DNA from: Halovivax asiaticus JCM 14624
GTDB lineage: Archaea > Halobacteriota > Halobacteria > Halobacteriales > Natrialbaceae
Direction of reading: 5' to 3'
NCBI RefSeq assembly: GCF_000337515.1
Contig: NZ_AOIQ01000014.1
Coordinates: 170,903 to 234,902 of the forward strand
Length of the DNA stretch: 64,000 bases
Below the pieces are notes generated by a model. That model was not told the DNA's origin. It ran no database searches and saw nothing but the letters and a program-made list of their open reading frames with translations. A program made the translations under genes and the position numbers. This document shows positions 18,972 to 26,441 of the stretch, piece by piece; position 1 is the stretch's first letter; the number at the start of each line of letters is the position of its first letter.

Positions 18972-19616
18972 ATGCGGGTCGTCGTCCTCACCTCCCCCAA
19001 CACCGCGCCAGCGCCCGATTCTGCCCCCCGACGAATCATCTCCGAATTCGACTCGATCGTGGTCGACGTCGTCTACATCGGCCAGGACGGGCCGCTCGCG
19101 ATCCCGTACGTCTGGATGAGCGGCGCGGCGCCGACCGCGGTCGAATCAGCAGTTACCGCGGAGGAAAACGTCGCCATCGTCGATCGAATCGACCGGACCG
19201 ACGACGGAGCGTTCTACAAGACGGCCTGGAAGGTCGACAGCCCCCTCGTCCGCTGTATCACCGACGCGGACGGGATCGTCCTCGAGGCGCAGGGGACGCC
19301 GGATCGGTGGCAACTGACCGTCTGGTTCGAGGACAGTGCCGCGACGTCGGCGTTTCAGGAGTGCTGTCAGACACACGACGTTCCCCTGACGGTACAGCGA
19401 CTGGAATCGATCGGCGAGTACTTCGGCGTCGGCGACGATTCCCTCTCGAATGCCCAGGACGAGACGCTGGCGCTAGCGTATCACCGCGGGTACTTCGAGG
19501 ATCCGCGCCAGGTGTCACAGGCGGAACTCGCACAGGAACTCGATATTTCGGCCTCCGCCGTCGGCCAGCGGCTGCGGCGGGGTCTCGAAACGCTCGTCGG
19601 CGAACACGTCGAGTGA
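18972..19616 (+). CDS. Bat-type HTH-10 transcriptional regulator
   Basis: This 214-aa protein ends with an HTH_10 domain as in the bacterio-opsin activator Bat: LALAYHRGYFEDPRQVSQAE, then a helix-turn-helix containing ELDISASAVGQRLRRGLETL (about residues 160-210). The N-terminal part (5-150) resembles the Bat-associated GAF/HTH-coupled sensor region. No PAS domain or membrane segment is seen. An AT-rich element (CGTTACTTATTCCC) lies about 35 bases before the start. Targets are unknown; the HalOD1 gene just downstream suggests a small signalling pair. Confidence 0.85.
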   Translation: MRVVVLTSPNTAPAPDSAPRRIISEFDSIVVDVVYIGQDGPLAIPYVWMSGAAPTAVESAVTAEENVAIVDRIDRTDDGAFYKTAWKVDSPLVRCITDADGIVLEAQGTPDRWQLTVWFEDSAATSAFQECCQTHDVPLTVQRLESIGEYFGVGDDSLSNAQDETLALAYHRGYFEDPRQVSQAELAQELDISASAVGQRLRRGLETLVGEHVE

Positions 19617-19643
19617 TCAGCCGGCCAGCTCGCATATCCGACC

Positions 19644-19670
19644 AGCTATAGTAACCCTGTTATAAATAGG
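19644..19670 (+). promoter_or_regulatory. TATA region upstream of HalOD1 gene
   Basis: CTATAGTAACC and TTATAAATAGG lie 50-75 bases before the HalOD1 ATG at 19721. The second is a good archaeal TATA box and would place transcription initiation near 19690. Confidence 0.5.
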
Positions 19671-19720
19671 TGTCTAACGGAACGTCCATCCTATTGGGCC
19701 TGGAGAAGGTATCGAAACGT

Positions 19721-19975
19721 ATGACGACCAGTGCGCCGACCGGCGGCTGTCCGGACGAGCTCGTGATCTCGATCGTCGACGCCGTCGCGGCCGCCCGCGG
19801 CTGTGAGCCGGCCGAACTCCAGCCACTCCACGACGTCGTCGACCCCGACGCCCTGCAGGCCCTCTTCGCGGGAGCGGGACGGTCCATCGGCCGAATCAGG
19901 TTCGCGTACGGCGAGTACACGGTCGTCGTCGACGCCGACGGGAACGTCCTCGTCAGGGGCGGCCCCGACGAGTAA
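19721..19975 (+). CDS. HalOD1 output-domain protein, 84 aa
   Basis: This small protein is a single HalOD1 domain, an output module frequent in haloarchaeal signalling proteins. The pattern is SIVDAVAAARGCEPAELQPL, then HDVVDPDALQALF and the closing IRFAYGEYTVVVDADG strands. A GTG at 19670 would extend the N-terminus, but the ATG of MTTSAPTGG gives the usual boundary and matches the TATA position. Stand-alone HalOD1 proteins probably interact with receiver or regulator proteins; the HTH-10 gene upstream is a possible partner (inference). Confidence 0.82.
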   Translation: MTTSAPTGGCPDELVISIVDAVAAARGCEPAELQPLHDVVDPDALQALFAGAGRSIGRIRFAYGEYTVVVDADGNVLVRGGPDE

Positions 19976-20015
19976 GACCAACCCACTATCGCCGGACGAC
20001 ACCGCCTGTCCGCGC

Positions 20016-20609
20016 TCAGAACTGCCGTTCGAGATCGATCGGATCGGAATCCGTGTAGTGCGGGCCGCCGAGCCGCGCGACCGTCTCGAGTTTCGTCGCG
20101 TCGATCTGTCCGTCGGTCTGGACGGCCTCGTCGACGTGGACGTGGCGGACGTCGCCGAGCGTGAGCAACCGGTCGTGGACGGTCATCGTGCCGTAGAGCG
20201 TACACTCCATCGTGACGGGCGCGTCGGCCACGCGCGAGGCGTCGATCGTCGTACACGGCGCGCGTTCGACCTCGGCGAAGTCGAACTCGCTCTCGTCGGG
20301 TTCGAGCGAGGCAGACGTGGCGTCCATCTCCTCGGCGAGCGCCTCGGCGGCGACGTTCACCGCGAACTCGCCCGTCTCCAGGACGTTCCGCACCGTGTCC
20401 TTCAGTTCGTCGCGGTCGCCCGCCGGCACGCTGAAGGAGACGACCGGTTCGCCCGAGGAGACGTAGTTGTACGCCGAAAACGGCGCGAGATTGTCCACGC
20501 CGTCGGGGCTCCGCGTCGAGATCCAGGCGATCGGTCGCGGCGAGACGGCCGTCTTCATCAGGCGACCCCGTTCGCGCGCCGAAAGGTCGGAAACGTCGTG
20601 TTCTGTCAC
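20016..20609 (-). CDS. Flavin reductase-like FMN-binding protein
   Basis: This 197-aa protein has the flavin-reductase split-barrel fold. The N-terminal KTAVSPRPIAWIST and NLAPFSAYNYVSSGEP blocks, with their FMN-phosphate contacts, and the central 'NVLETGEFAVNV' segment are typical of the DIM6/NTAB type. It probably reduces or binds FMN in the cytoplasm; the electron partner is unknown. The start is taken as GTG (VTEHDVSDL); a TTG 15 bases upstream is also possible. Confidence 0.85.
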   Translation of the reverse strand: MTEHDVSDLSARERGRLMKTAVSPRPIAWISTRSPDGVDNLAPFSAYNYVSSGEPVVSFSVPAGDRDELKDTVRNVLETGEFAVNVAAEALAEEMDATSASLEPDESEFDFAEVERAPCTTIDASRVADAPVTMECTLYGTMTVHDRLLTLGDVRHVHVDEAVQTDGQIDATKLETVARLGGPHYTDSDPIDLERQF

Positions 20610-21115
20610 ATGAGGACGTAGCAACTGTGGCTACAAAGCGGTTTTCGAGGCGGGTATCCAGGCCGGTGATCTATGAGACGGCACCGCCATCCGCCTGTGC
20701 ACTACATCGGCGGCCGCACCCGTTCGTGACGCCCTATTCGCACTCACCCGGCGACGGGAGTTCCAGTGGAAGCGAAGGGGTTCGCGGCGAGGGATGTCGA
20801 AATCAATCGTGATCGTCGACTTGATTCCACTAATTCACCAGTAACTATATTACCCTTCACGTCAATCATCCGCACGGAAGCCGCGTCCGCACGGGCAGAA
20901 ATGCCCCGGGTGTTAGAGGCACCCGAGACGTGGCTTCCGAAACCCTCACGAGGGTTTTCAGTCGCCATGTTCCGAAACGCACCTTCGAGACAAAAAGGTC
21001 TCGCACGCCCGTTGCCTAGAGAGTCGTATCGCTATCCGTCGCAGAGCTTCGTTTTCGGGGATGGGGTGCCGAGTTCCTTCAGTCGGTTCGATTGCCAGAG
21101 CTGCGGGGTGCTCGG
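20610..21115. other. Gene-poor interval with hairpins and possible TnpB tail relic
   Basis: No convincing gene fills this half-kilobase. It contains the ORB-like site at 20761-20780 and two hairpins, 20907-20925 (CGGGTG/CACCCG) and 20940-20957 (AAACCCTC/GAGGGTTT). The plus-strand frame from about 20766 to 21030 reads (VEAKGFAARDVE..., ...EMPRVLEAPETW...) somewhat like the degenerate C-terminal tails of haloarchaeal IS1341-type TnpB proteins. I give that relic reading low weight. Composition is more AT-rich than the flanks. Confidence 0.35.
20761..20780 (+). promoter_or_regulatory. Origin-recognition-box-like site
   Basis: TTCCAGTGGAAGCGAAGGGG differs at a single position from the archaeal ORB core, recalled as TTCCAGTGGAAACGAAGGGG, that Orc1/Cdc6 proteins bind. 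Only this one strong copy is visible, and no orc1/cdc6 gene lies in the window, so it is not by itself an origin. Confidence 0.45.
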
Positions 21116-21370
21116 ATGAAATCCGTCGAGCGAATGAGCGACGGAACCGGCGAATCGACTCCCGACCGGGAGTGCTATCGGTGTGATCGGGACGTGGCAC
21201 CGGCGCGGCTGTTTCGGGTCACCACCGAGCCGCCAGCCGCGTTGTCGCACGACTATCAGACGGCAGAACGGTTCTGCTGTCCGGATTGCGCGGCCGGGAT
21301 GAACCTCTCAGAATTCTCAGAGCGACTGAAAGCGCACGCGCGACGAGGTGAGCGACCGGTTGAGGAGTAA
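21116..21370 (+). CDS. Small zinc-ribbon protein (DUF7576-like)
   Basis: This 84-aa protein has two CxxC pairs, CYRCDRD (near residue 19) and CCPDCAAG (near residue 53), that probably bind one zinc ion, followed by a basic C-terminal helix. It is of the DUF7576 type common in haloarchaea; the role is unknown. A second ATG six codons downstream is an alternative start. It lies on the same strand upstream of the Hef gene, separated by 166 bases. Confidence 0.7.
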   Translation: MKSVERMSDGTGESTPDRECYRCDRDVAPARLFRVTTEPPAALSHDYQTAERFCCPDCAAGMNLSEFSERLKAHARRGERPVEE

Positions 21371-21536
21371 CGTCGTTCGTCAGTCCGGCGAGAACGTGCG
21401 GCTAACGCCGATTATTGCGTCGTCCCGCGGTTACGATCTATCGAACAGTACCGAAACGGGACGAGAAGTTAGCCGTTCGGTCCACTTCCACCACGCTATC
21501 TCAACCCTTAACCGATCCAGTGACGAAGCCCGTTCA

Positions 21537-23996
21537 ATGGCAGTGACGGACGAGGAGGTTCCCTCCATCGATCATCCCCTCCTGGAGCCCGACTTCCTGG
21601 AGCGACGGCTGTATCAGCTCCAGCTCGCGGGCACCGCAGCCGACGACGACACGCTCGTCTGCCTCCCGACGGGCCTCGGGAAGACGACGGTAAGCCTGCT
21701 GGTGACCGCCCGACGGCTCGACGAGGTGGGCGGCACGTCGCTCATGCTCGCGCCGACGAAGCCCCTCGTCCAGCAACACGCCGAGTTCTACCGCGAGGCG
21801 CTGCAGGTCCCCGACGACGGGATCGTCGTGTTCACGGGCGAAGTGAGTCCGGACGACCGGCAGGCGCTGTGGGACGAGGCCACGATCGTCCTGGCGACGC
21901 CGCAGGTGATCGAGAACGACCTCGTCGGGAGCCGGATCTCGCTCGCCGACGTCACCCACTGCACCTTCGACGAGTGCCACCGCGCGACCGGCGACTACGC
22001 GTACAACTACATCGCCGAGCGCTACCACGCCGACGCTCGCGACCCGCTGGTGACCGGGATGTCGGCCTCGCCCGGCGGCGACGAGGAGGCAATCCTGGAC
22101 GTCTGTGACAACCTCGGCCTGCAGGAGGTCGCCGTGATGACCCGCGAGGACGCCGACGTCGAGGAGTTCACCCACGACACCGACGTCGAGTGGGAGCGGA
22201 TCGACCTCCCCGACGAGGTGCTCGAGATCCGCGACGCGCTGAACGAGGTGATCACCGACCGACTGGAGAAACTGAAGGAACTGGGCGTCGCCTCCTCCAC
22301 CCAGCCCGACCAGTCCCAGAAGGACCTGAACAAGATGCGCGCGGAGCTGCAGAAGCTGATCAACAACGACCAGTCGGAGGGCTACAAGGGCATGTCCGCC
22401 CACGCGGAGGTGATGAAGCTCCGCCAGGCCGTGACGCTGGTCGAGACCCAGAGCGTCGAGGCGCTGCGGCGGTACTTCGAACGCCAGCGCAACCAGGCTC
22501 GCTCCTCCGGTGCGTCGAAGGCGAGCCAGCGACTGGTGTCCGACCCACGCGTGCGCGAAGCGATGCGCAAGGCCGAGAGCTTCGACGAACTCCACCCCAA
22601 GTACGCCAAGACCCGCATGCTGCTGGCCGAAACCCTCGGCCTGGAGGGCGGCGAGCGCGTCATCGTCTTCACCGAATCGCGGGACACGGCGGAGGCGCTC
22701 ACCGAGTTCCTCTCGGAAAGCTTCGACGCCCGCCGCTTCGTCGGCCAGGGCGACCGGGAGGGCTCGGACGGCATGACCCAAACCGAACAGCAGGACGCCC
22801 TGGAGGACTTCCGCGCCGGCGAGTTCGAGGTGCTCGTCTCGACCTCCGTCGCCGAAGAGGGACTCGACGTCCCCGAAGTCGACCTCGTCCTCTTCTACGA
22901 ACCCGTCCCGACGGCCATCCGCTCGATCCAGCGCAAGGGCCGAACCGGTCGCCAGTCCGAGGGACGCGTCGCCGTCCTGATGGCCGAGGACACCCGCGAC
23001 GAGGCGTACTTCTGGATCTCGCGCCGGCGCGAGAAGGAGATGGAGTCCGAACTGCGCCAACTCAAGAGCATGGCCGACGACCTCGCCGACGAACTCGACG
23101 ACGCCCAGCACTCGCTCGCCGACTTCGATGGGGACAAATCACCGGCTGCCGGTGCTGCAGGCGAGGGTGACGCCGGCGACAGCACTGGCGCTCGGAATGA
23201 CGGTGGTTCCAGTCGAAACGGAGGGGTCGACGAGCAGCCGGGCCTCCAGGATTTCGCGGCAGAAACTGACGAAGAGTCGACCGACAACCCCCCTGTTTCA
23301 GGTGGAGAAAAAGATTCGACCCCGATGCCGTCGGGCGATTCTGGCACAGTCGAAATCGTCGCCGACCAGCGCGAGATGGATGCGAACATCGCCCGCGACC
23401 TCTCGAAACGCGACGACGCCGAGGTTCGACTGGAGACGCTATCGGTCGGCGACTACGTCTGCTCGGATCGTGTCGTCGTCGAGCGCAAGTCGACGGCGGA
23501 CTTCGTCGACTCGCTGGTCGGCGGCGATCGGTCGGTCTTCGAGCAGGTCGGGGCGATGGCGCGCCACTACAGCCGGCCGGTCGTCGTGGTCGAGGGCGAG
23601 GGACTCTACGAACAGCGTGACATCCACCCGAATGCGATCCGGGGTGCGCTCTCGAGCCTGGCCGTTGACTTCGGGGCGAGCGTCCTGCGGACCGAGAGCG
23701 AAGCCGACACGACCGAACTCCTGGCCGTCATCGCCGGGCGAGAGCAGGAAACGGCCGACCGCGAGGTCTCCGTCCACGGCGAGAAACAGGACAAGACCCT
23801 CGGCGAGCAACAGGAGTACGTCGTCTCCGCCATCGCCGAGATCGGCCCCGTGACGGCCAGGGCGTTGCTGGCCGAGTTCGGCACCGTCGAGGCCGTCATG
23901 ACGGCCCGCGAGGACGACCTCCTGGAGGTCGAGGGCGTCGGACCGGTGACGGCAGAACGCATCCGCGAGGTCGTCGGGAGTGACTACGCCGAGTAA
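21537..23996 (+). CDS. hef: Hef helicase-nuclease (FANCM/XPF family)
   Basis: This 819-aa protein is the archaeal fork-structure helicase and endonuclease that processes stalled replication forks. The N-terminal SF2 helicase has Walker A LPTGLGKTT (43-51), the DECH box FDECHRATG (145-148), and a motif VI region QRKGRTGRQSEG. A low-complexity acidic linker follows. The XPF nuclease domain has its ERKST motif at 649-653 and GxxDRS-like context, then tandem helix-hairpin-helix motifs close the protein. I start at MAVTDEEVPS; the upstream in-frame extension has non-coding character. Confidence 0.95.
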   Translation: MAVTDEEVPSIDHPLLEPDFLERRLYQLQLAGTAADDDTLVCLPTGLGKTTVSLLVTARRLDEVGGTSLMLAPTKPLVQQHAEFYREALQVPDDGIVVFTGEVSPDDRQALWDEATIVLATPQVIENDLVGSRISLADVTHCTFDECHRATGDYAYNYIAERYHADARDPLVTGMSASPGGDEEAILDVCDNLGLQEVAVMTREDADVEEFTHDTDVEWERIDLPDEVLEIRDALNEVITDRLEKLKELGVASSTQPDQSQKDLNKMRAELQKLINNDQSEGYKGMSAHAEVMKLRQAVTLVETQSVEALRRYFERQRNQARSSGASKASQRLVSDPRVREAMRKAESFDELHPKYAKTRMLLAETLGLEGGERVIVFTESRDTAEALTEFLSESFDARRFVGQGDREGSDGMTQTEQQDALEDFRAGEFEVLVSTSVAEEGLDVPEVDLVLFYEPVPTAIRSIQRKGRTGRQSEGRVAVLMAEDTRDEAYFWISRRREKEMESELRQLKSMADDLADELDDAQHSLADFDGDKSPAAGAAGEGDAGDSTGARNDGGSSRNGGVDEQPGLQDFAAETDEESTDNPPVSGGEKDSTPMPSGDSGTVEIVADQREMDANIARDLSKRDDAEVRLETLSVGDYVCSDRVVVERKSTADFVDSLVGGDRSVFEQVGAMARHYSRPVVVVEGEGLYEQRDIHPNAIRGALSSLAVDFGASVLRTESEADTTELLAVIAGREQETADREVSVHGEKQDKTLGEQQEYVVSAIAEIGPVTARALLAEFGTVEAVMTAREDDLLEVEGVGPVTAERIREVVGSDYAE

Positions 23997-24245
23997 ACCG
24001 CCGCTGGCGACGTGGCCGTGGTGGTGGATGGTAGGGTGGCAGACTGCGCACGCAGCACCCACAGTAGGACACGACCGGGTGAGTGAGCGTGTAGAAGCGA
24101 AAGTAAACGAGTGAGAGTGCTGTCTATGGCGCTTCGACAACCATCGAAACTTCTGGGAACGAACCCCGATGAACGCTTTTTCGAGCAAACTGTCATCGGA
24201 CTCGCGGCACAGATTACCAGAGTTAGCGTCACTGCCATCTAAATT

Positions 24246-24262
24246 CATTTAATTATATATGT
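24246..24262 (+). promoter_or_regulatory. TATA region of tfb gene
   Basis: CATTTAATTATATATGT lies about 33-40 bases before the TFB start, within a sharply AT-rich patch. AGGAG (24281-24285) sits eight bases before the ATG and would act as a Shine-Dalgarno, unusual among the mostly leaderless genes here. The rest of 24000-24245 shows no convincing gene; a 38-codon frame at 24126-24242 is noted but unsupported. Confidence 0.6.
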
Positions 24263-24292
24263 TCAATAGATTTATTGTATAGGAGTTTCTAC

Positions 24293-25177
24293 ATGCAGTT
24301 ATGCATGGGCATAACTGATAGCGATAACTGTCCCGAATGTGATGGCAGGCTTCGGATGGACGGCACTGAACTGTGCTGTGAGGAGTGCGGCCTCGTCGTC
24401 GCGGAGGACGCCATCGACCATGGGCCGGAGTGGCGCTCATTTGAGGACGGACCGGATCGACGACGGACCGGCGCACCCCTTACTCGATCACGTCACGACC
24501 GCGGCCTCTCGACCGAAATCGGCTACGAGGCACGTGGGCGTATCACCGGTCGAAAGCGCCGACAACTCGCCCGCCTTCGACGCGAACACGATCGGGCGCG
24601 AATCGCCACGAAAGCCGACAGCAACCAGGTCTGTGGATTCTCACAGATCAAGGGACTCGTCGATCGGCTCTCACTCCCGCTCGATGCACGAGAGCAGGCC
24701 TGCCGCCTCTTCGAATCGGCCCAGAACGACGGCCTCCTCCCTGGTCGGTCGATCGAAGGCTTCGCCGCCGCCTGCGTCTACACCGTCGCCCGAACGCTCG
24801 AGGTCCCGCGAACGATCGACGAGGTCGTCGCCAGCGCGAGCGCGACCGACGCCGAGCTCAAAGCGGCCTACGACGCGATGAACCGCGAGCTGGGACTCCC
24901 GACTGGACCCATCGAACCCACGACGTACATCCCTCGATTCGCCTCCGAACTCGACCTCTCGACCGACATCGAACGGCTCGCCCGGTCGTTTATCGAGCGA
25001 TTGGTGGCCAACAACGCCATCGGCGGCCGCAATCCCTGTGGCGTCGCTGCCGCGTGCCTGTACGTGGCGGCGAAACGCCAAGGCTGCCCCGTCACACAGG
25101 TCGAAGCCGGCTCTGTGGCGGATGTCGCCCCGGTGACGATTCGCAAGACCGCCCAGACACTCGCGGAACTAAATTGA
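24293..25177 (+). CDS. tfb: Transcription initiation factor IIB (TFB)
   Basis: This is a roughly 295-aa general transcription factor that bridges TBP-bound promoters and RNA polymerase. The N-terminal zinc ribbon has CPEC (13-16) and CEECG. The linker (PEWRSFED) corresponds to the B-reader region, and two cyclin folds follow; the second contains IGGRNPCGVAAACLYVAAKR. Haloarchaea usually encode several TFBs with different promoter preferences; which paralogue this is cannot be told. The start is the ATG with AGGAG upstream; another ATG lies four codons later. Confidence 0.95.
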   Translation: MQLCMGITDSDNCPECDGRLRMDGTELCCEECGLVVAEDAIDHGPEWRSFEDGPDRRRTGAPLTRSRHDRGLSTEIGYEARGRITGRKRRQLARLRREHDRARIATKADSNQVCGFSQIKGLVDRLSLPLDAREQACRLFESAQNDGLLPGRSIEGFAAACVYTVARTLEVPRTIDEVVASASATDAELKAAYDAMNRELGLPTGPIEPTTYIPRFASELDLSTDIERLARSFIERLVANNAIGGRNPCGVAAACLYVAAKRQGCPVTQVEAGSVADVAPVTIRKTAQTLAELN

Positions 25178-25204
25178 GATTTTTCGACCGCTACTGCCAC
25201 GGCA

Positions 25205-25411
25205 TCAAGACTGGGCGTCAGCGATCAGTTCGAGTGCCGTTACTGCCCTCCAGAAGAGGTACAAGAAAACGAGCACTACAGCGTATCCAAACCAGAACAG
25301 GATAGCTCTAGTCATGTACCCCAGCACGAACGATCCAGCTATCACTAGCCCGATCAGAAGGATTTCAGTACGCCTCGAGGTTCCCTCCGTAGTTACATGA
25401 TTTCGGCCCAT
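25205..25411 (-). CDS. Small two-TM membrane protein, 68 aa
   Basis: This short protein has a charged N-terminus (MGRNHVTTEGTSRRTE), then two closely spaced hydrophobic helices (about 17-35 and 39-60) and a short tail. It is probably a real haloarchaeal membrane protein of unknown function. It is convergent with tfb, with only 27 bases between the two stop codons. Confidence 0.6.
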   Translation of the reverse strand: MGRNHVTTEGTSRRTEILLIGLVIAGSFVLGYMTRAILFWFGYAVVLVFLYLFWRAVTALELIADAQS

Positions 25412-25628
25412 AGAGATGGTGCAGACCCGATGTCCGTCGCTACATCTATATAGAAATGGAGCTGCCTTATAATTGACTGTTAGAGAGGGAGAGAATTAAT
25501 ATTGTTCAAATGAGAACGAACGTCCTGAGCCGACTCAGCGGATATCGGACAAATCCGTCCACTGGAAATCAGGGGAACGTAAGCGCCCGACCACAACGGC
25601 TTTTTCAGTGCTATGCCAACGAGGTGTC

Positions 25629-26018
25629 ATGCACCGGTCCACATCTCCCCTGATCGAAGCCCTCATTCCGGTGATCGCCGTCGCGACGCTGCCGATCGGC
25701 ACCCTCGCGCTCATCTTTCTGGATTCGTCGATCGGGCTCGCCATCTTCATCGTCGGCTGGTTCCTGCTCGTGCCGCTCCTCGGCGTGCTCTCCGGACTCA
25801 GCGACGAGGATTTTGACATCGAGAGAGGAGAGCGAACGGACGATGTCGCCAGCAAGCGCCAGGACCCGCTTGAGACGCTCCGAGAGCGCTACGCCCGCGG
25901 CGAGATCGACGAAGCGGAGTTCGAACGCCGCGTCGACGACCTGCTCGACACGGACCCGACGGAGACGGACAGCCGCGTTCGCGACCGGTCGCGGGACCGG
26001 AACGTGGAATACGAGTAA
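25629..26018 (+). CDS. Two-TM protein with SHOCT domain
   Basis: This 129-aa protein starts at MHRSTSPLIEA. It has two membrane helices (about 10-30 and 34-54), an acidic linker, and a C-terminal SHOCT motif (DPLETLRERYARGEIDEAEF, about 85-104). SHOCT is a short oligomerisation-like module common at the C-terminus of small prokaryotic membrane proteins. The function is not established. No operon partner is evident. Confidence 0.85.
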   Translation: MHRSTSPLIEALIPVIAVATLPIGTLALIFLDSSIGLAIFIVGWFLLVPLLGVLSGLSDEDFDIERGERTDDVASKRQDPLETLRERYARGEIDEAEFERRVDDLLDTDPTETDSRVRDRSRDRNVEYE

Positions 26019-26441
26019 AAATGCGGTAGGTCGAGCCCGTAATCGTTCCAGCAGCCCGAATCACGAGCGCGAGTGAACACGCTCGCGATCAGCCACGTCT
26101 CGGATGGCGTTGACCGCGCGGGCGGAGCAGGCGACACCCCCAAAAGCCGCCGAAGCCACGGGTGCTCCGCACCCGCCGATTGGTCGGCCATAGTAATAAC
26201 TAATTTGATTATATCAATTAAATATACAATATAGGCGCAACGTATGTGGGCTGACACGTGAACGAGGCCACCGTCGTCTCTCGACGCGATGGAAGCACAC
26301 GCCGAACTCGCCGAGAAGTTCCGAAAGCTTGTCTGTGACCGCGAGTAGGCGGGTCAACAGGTTGTAAACAGACGTATCGGATCAACTCCGAGCGGCCGTC
26401 AACAGCGGACTAGACGAGATTCGGACGGGGCTGGTCCCGGG
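26019..26441. other. Gene-poor interval with structured GC-rich block
   Basis: The right half is very AT-rich (26190-26235) and reads on the minus strand as a strong promoter-like region (TTAATTGATATAATC). It is followed leftward by about 170 bases of GC-rich sequence with hairpins (26160-26174, GGGTGC/GCACCC). A minus-strand frame starting MADQSAGAEHPW at 26191 runs into the antisense of the SHOCT gene and is not convincing as a protein. A 19-codon frame at 26289-26348 (MEAHAELAEKFRKLVCDRE) may be a relic. A small RNA or decayed gene is possible. Confidence 0.4.

Noticed and set aside
24126-24242. 38-codon frame MALRQPSKLLGTNPDERF...
   Set aside because: It is short with no homology I recognise and no promoter, and it ends in the AT-rich tfb promoter; too weak to call as a gene.
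25557-25575. Weak ORB-like string TCCACTGGAAATCAGGGG
   Set aside because: It has mismatches in the core and a spacing difference of one base; no other origin features are nearby.
26289-26348. 19-codon frame MEAHAELAEKFRKLVCDRE
   Set aside because: It looks like a plausible C-terminal helix of a lost gene but is too short to support, with an in-frame stop shortly upstream.
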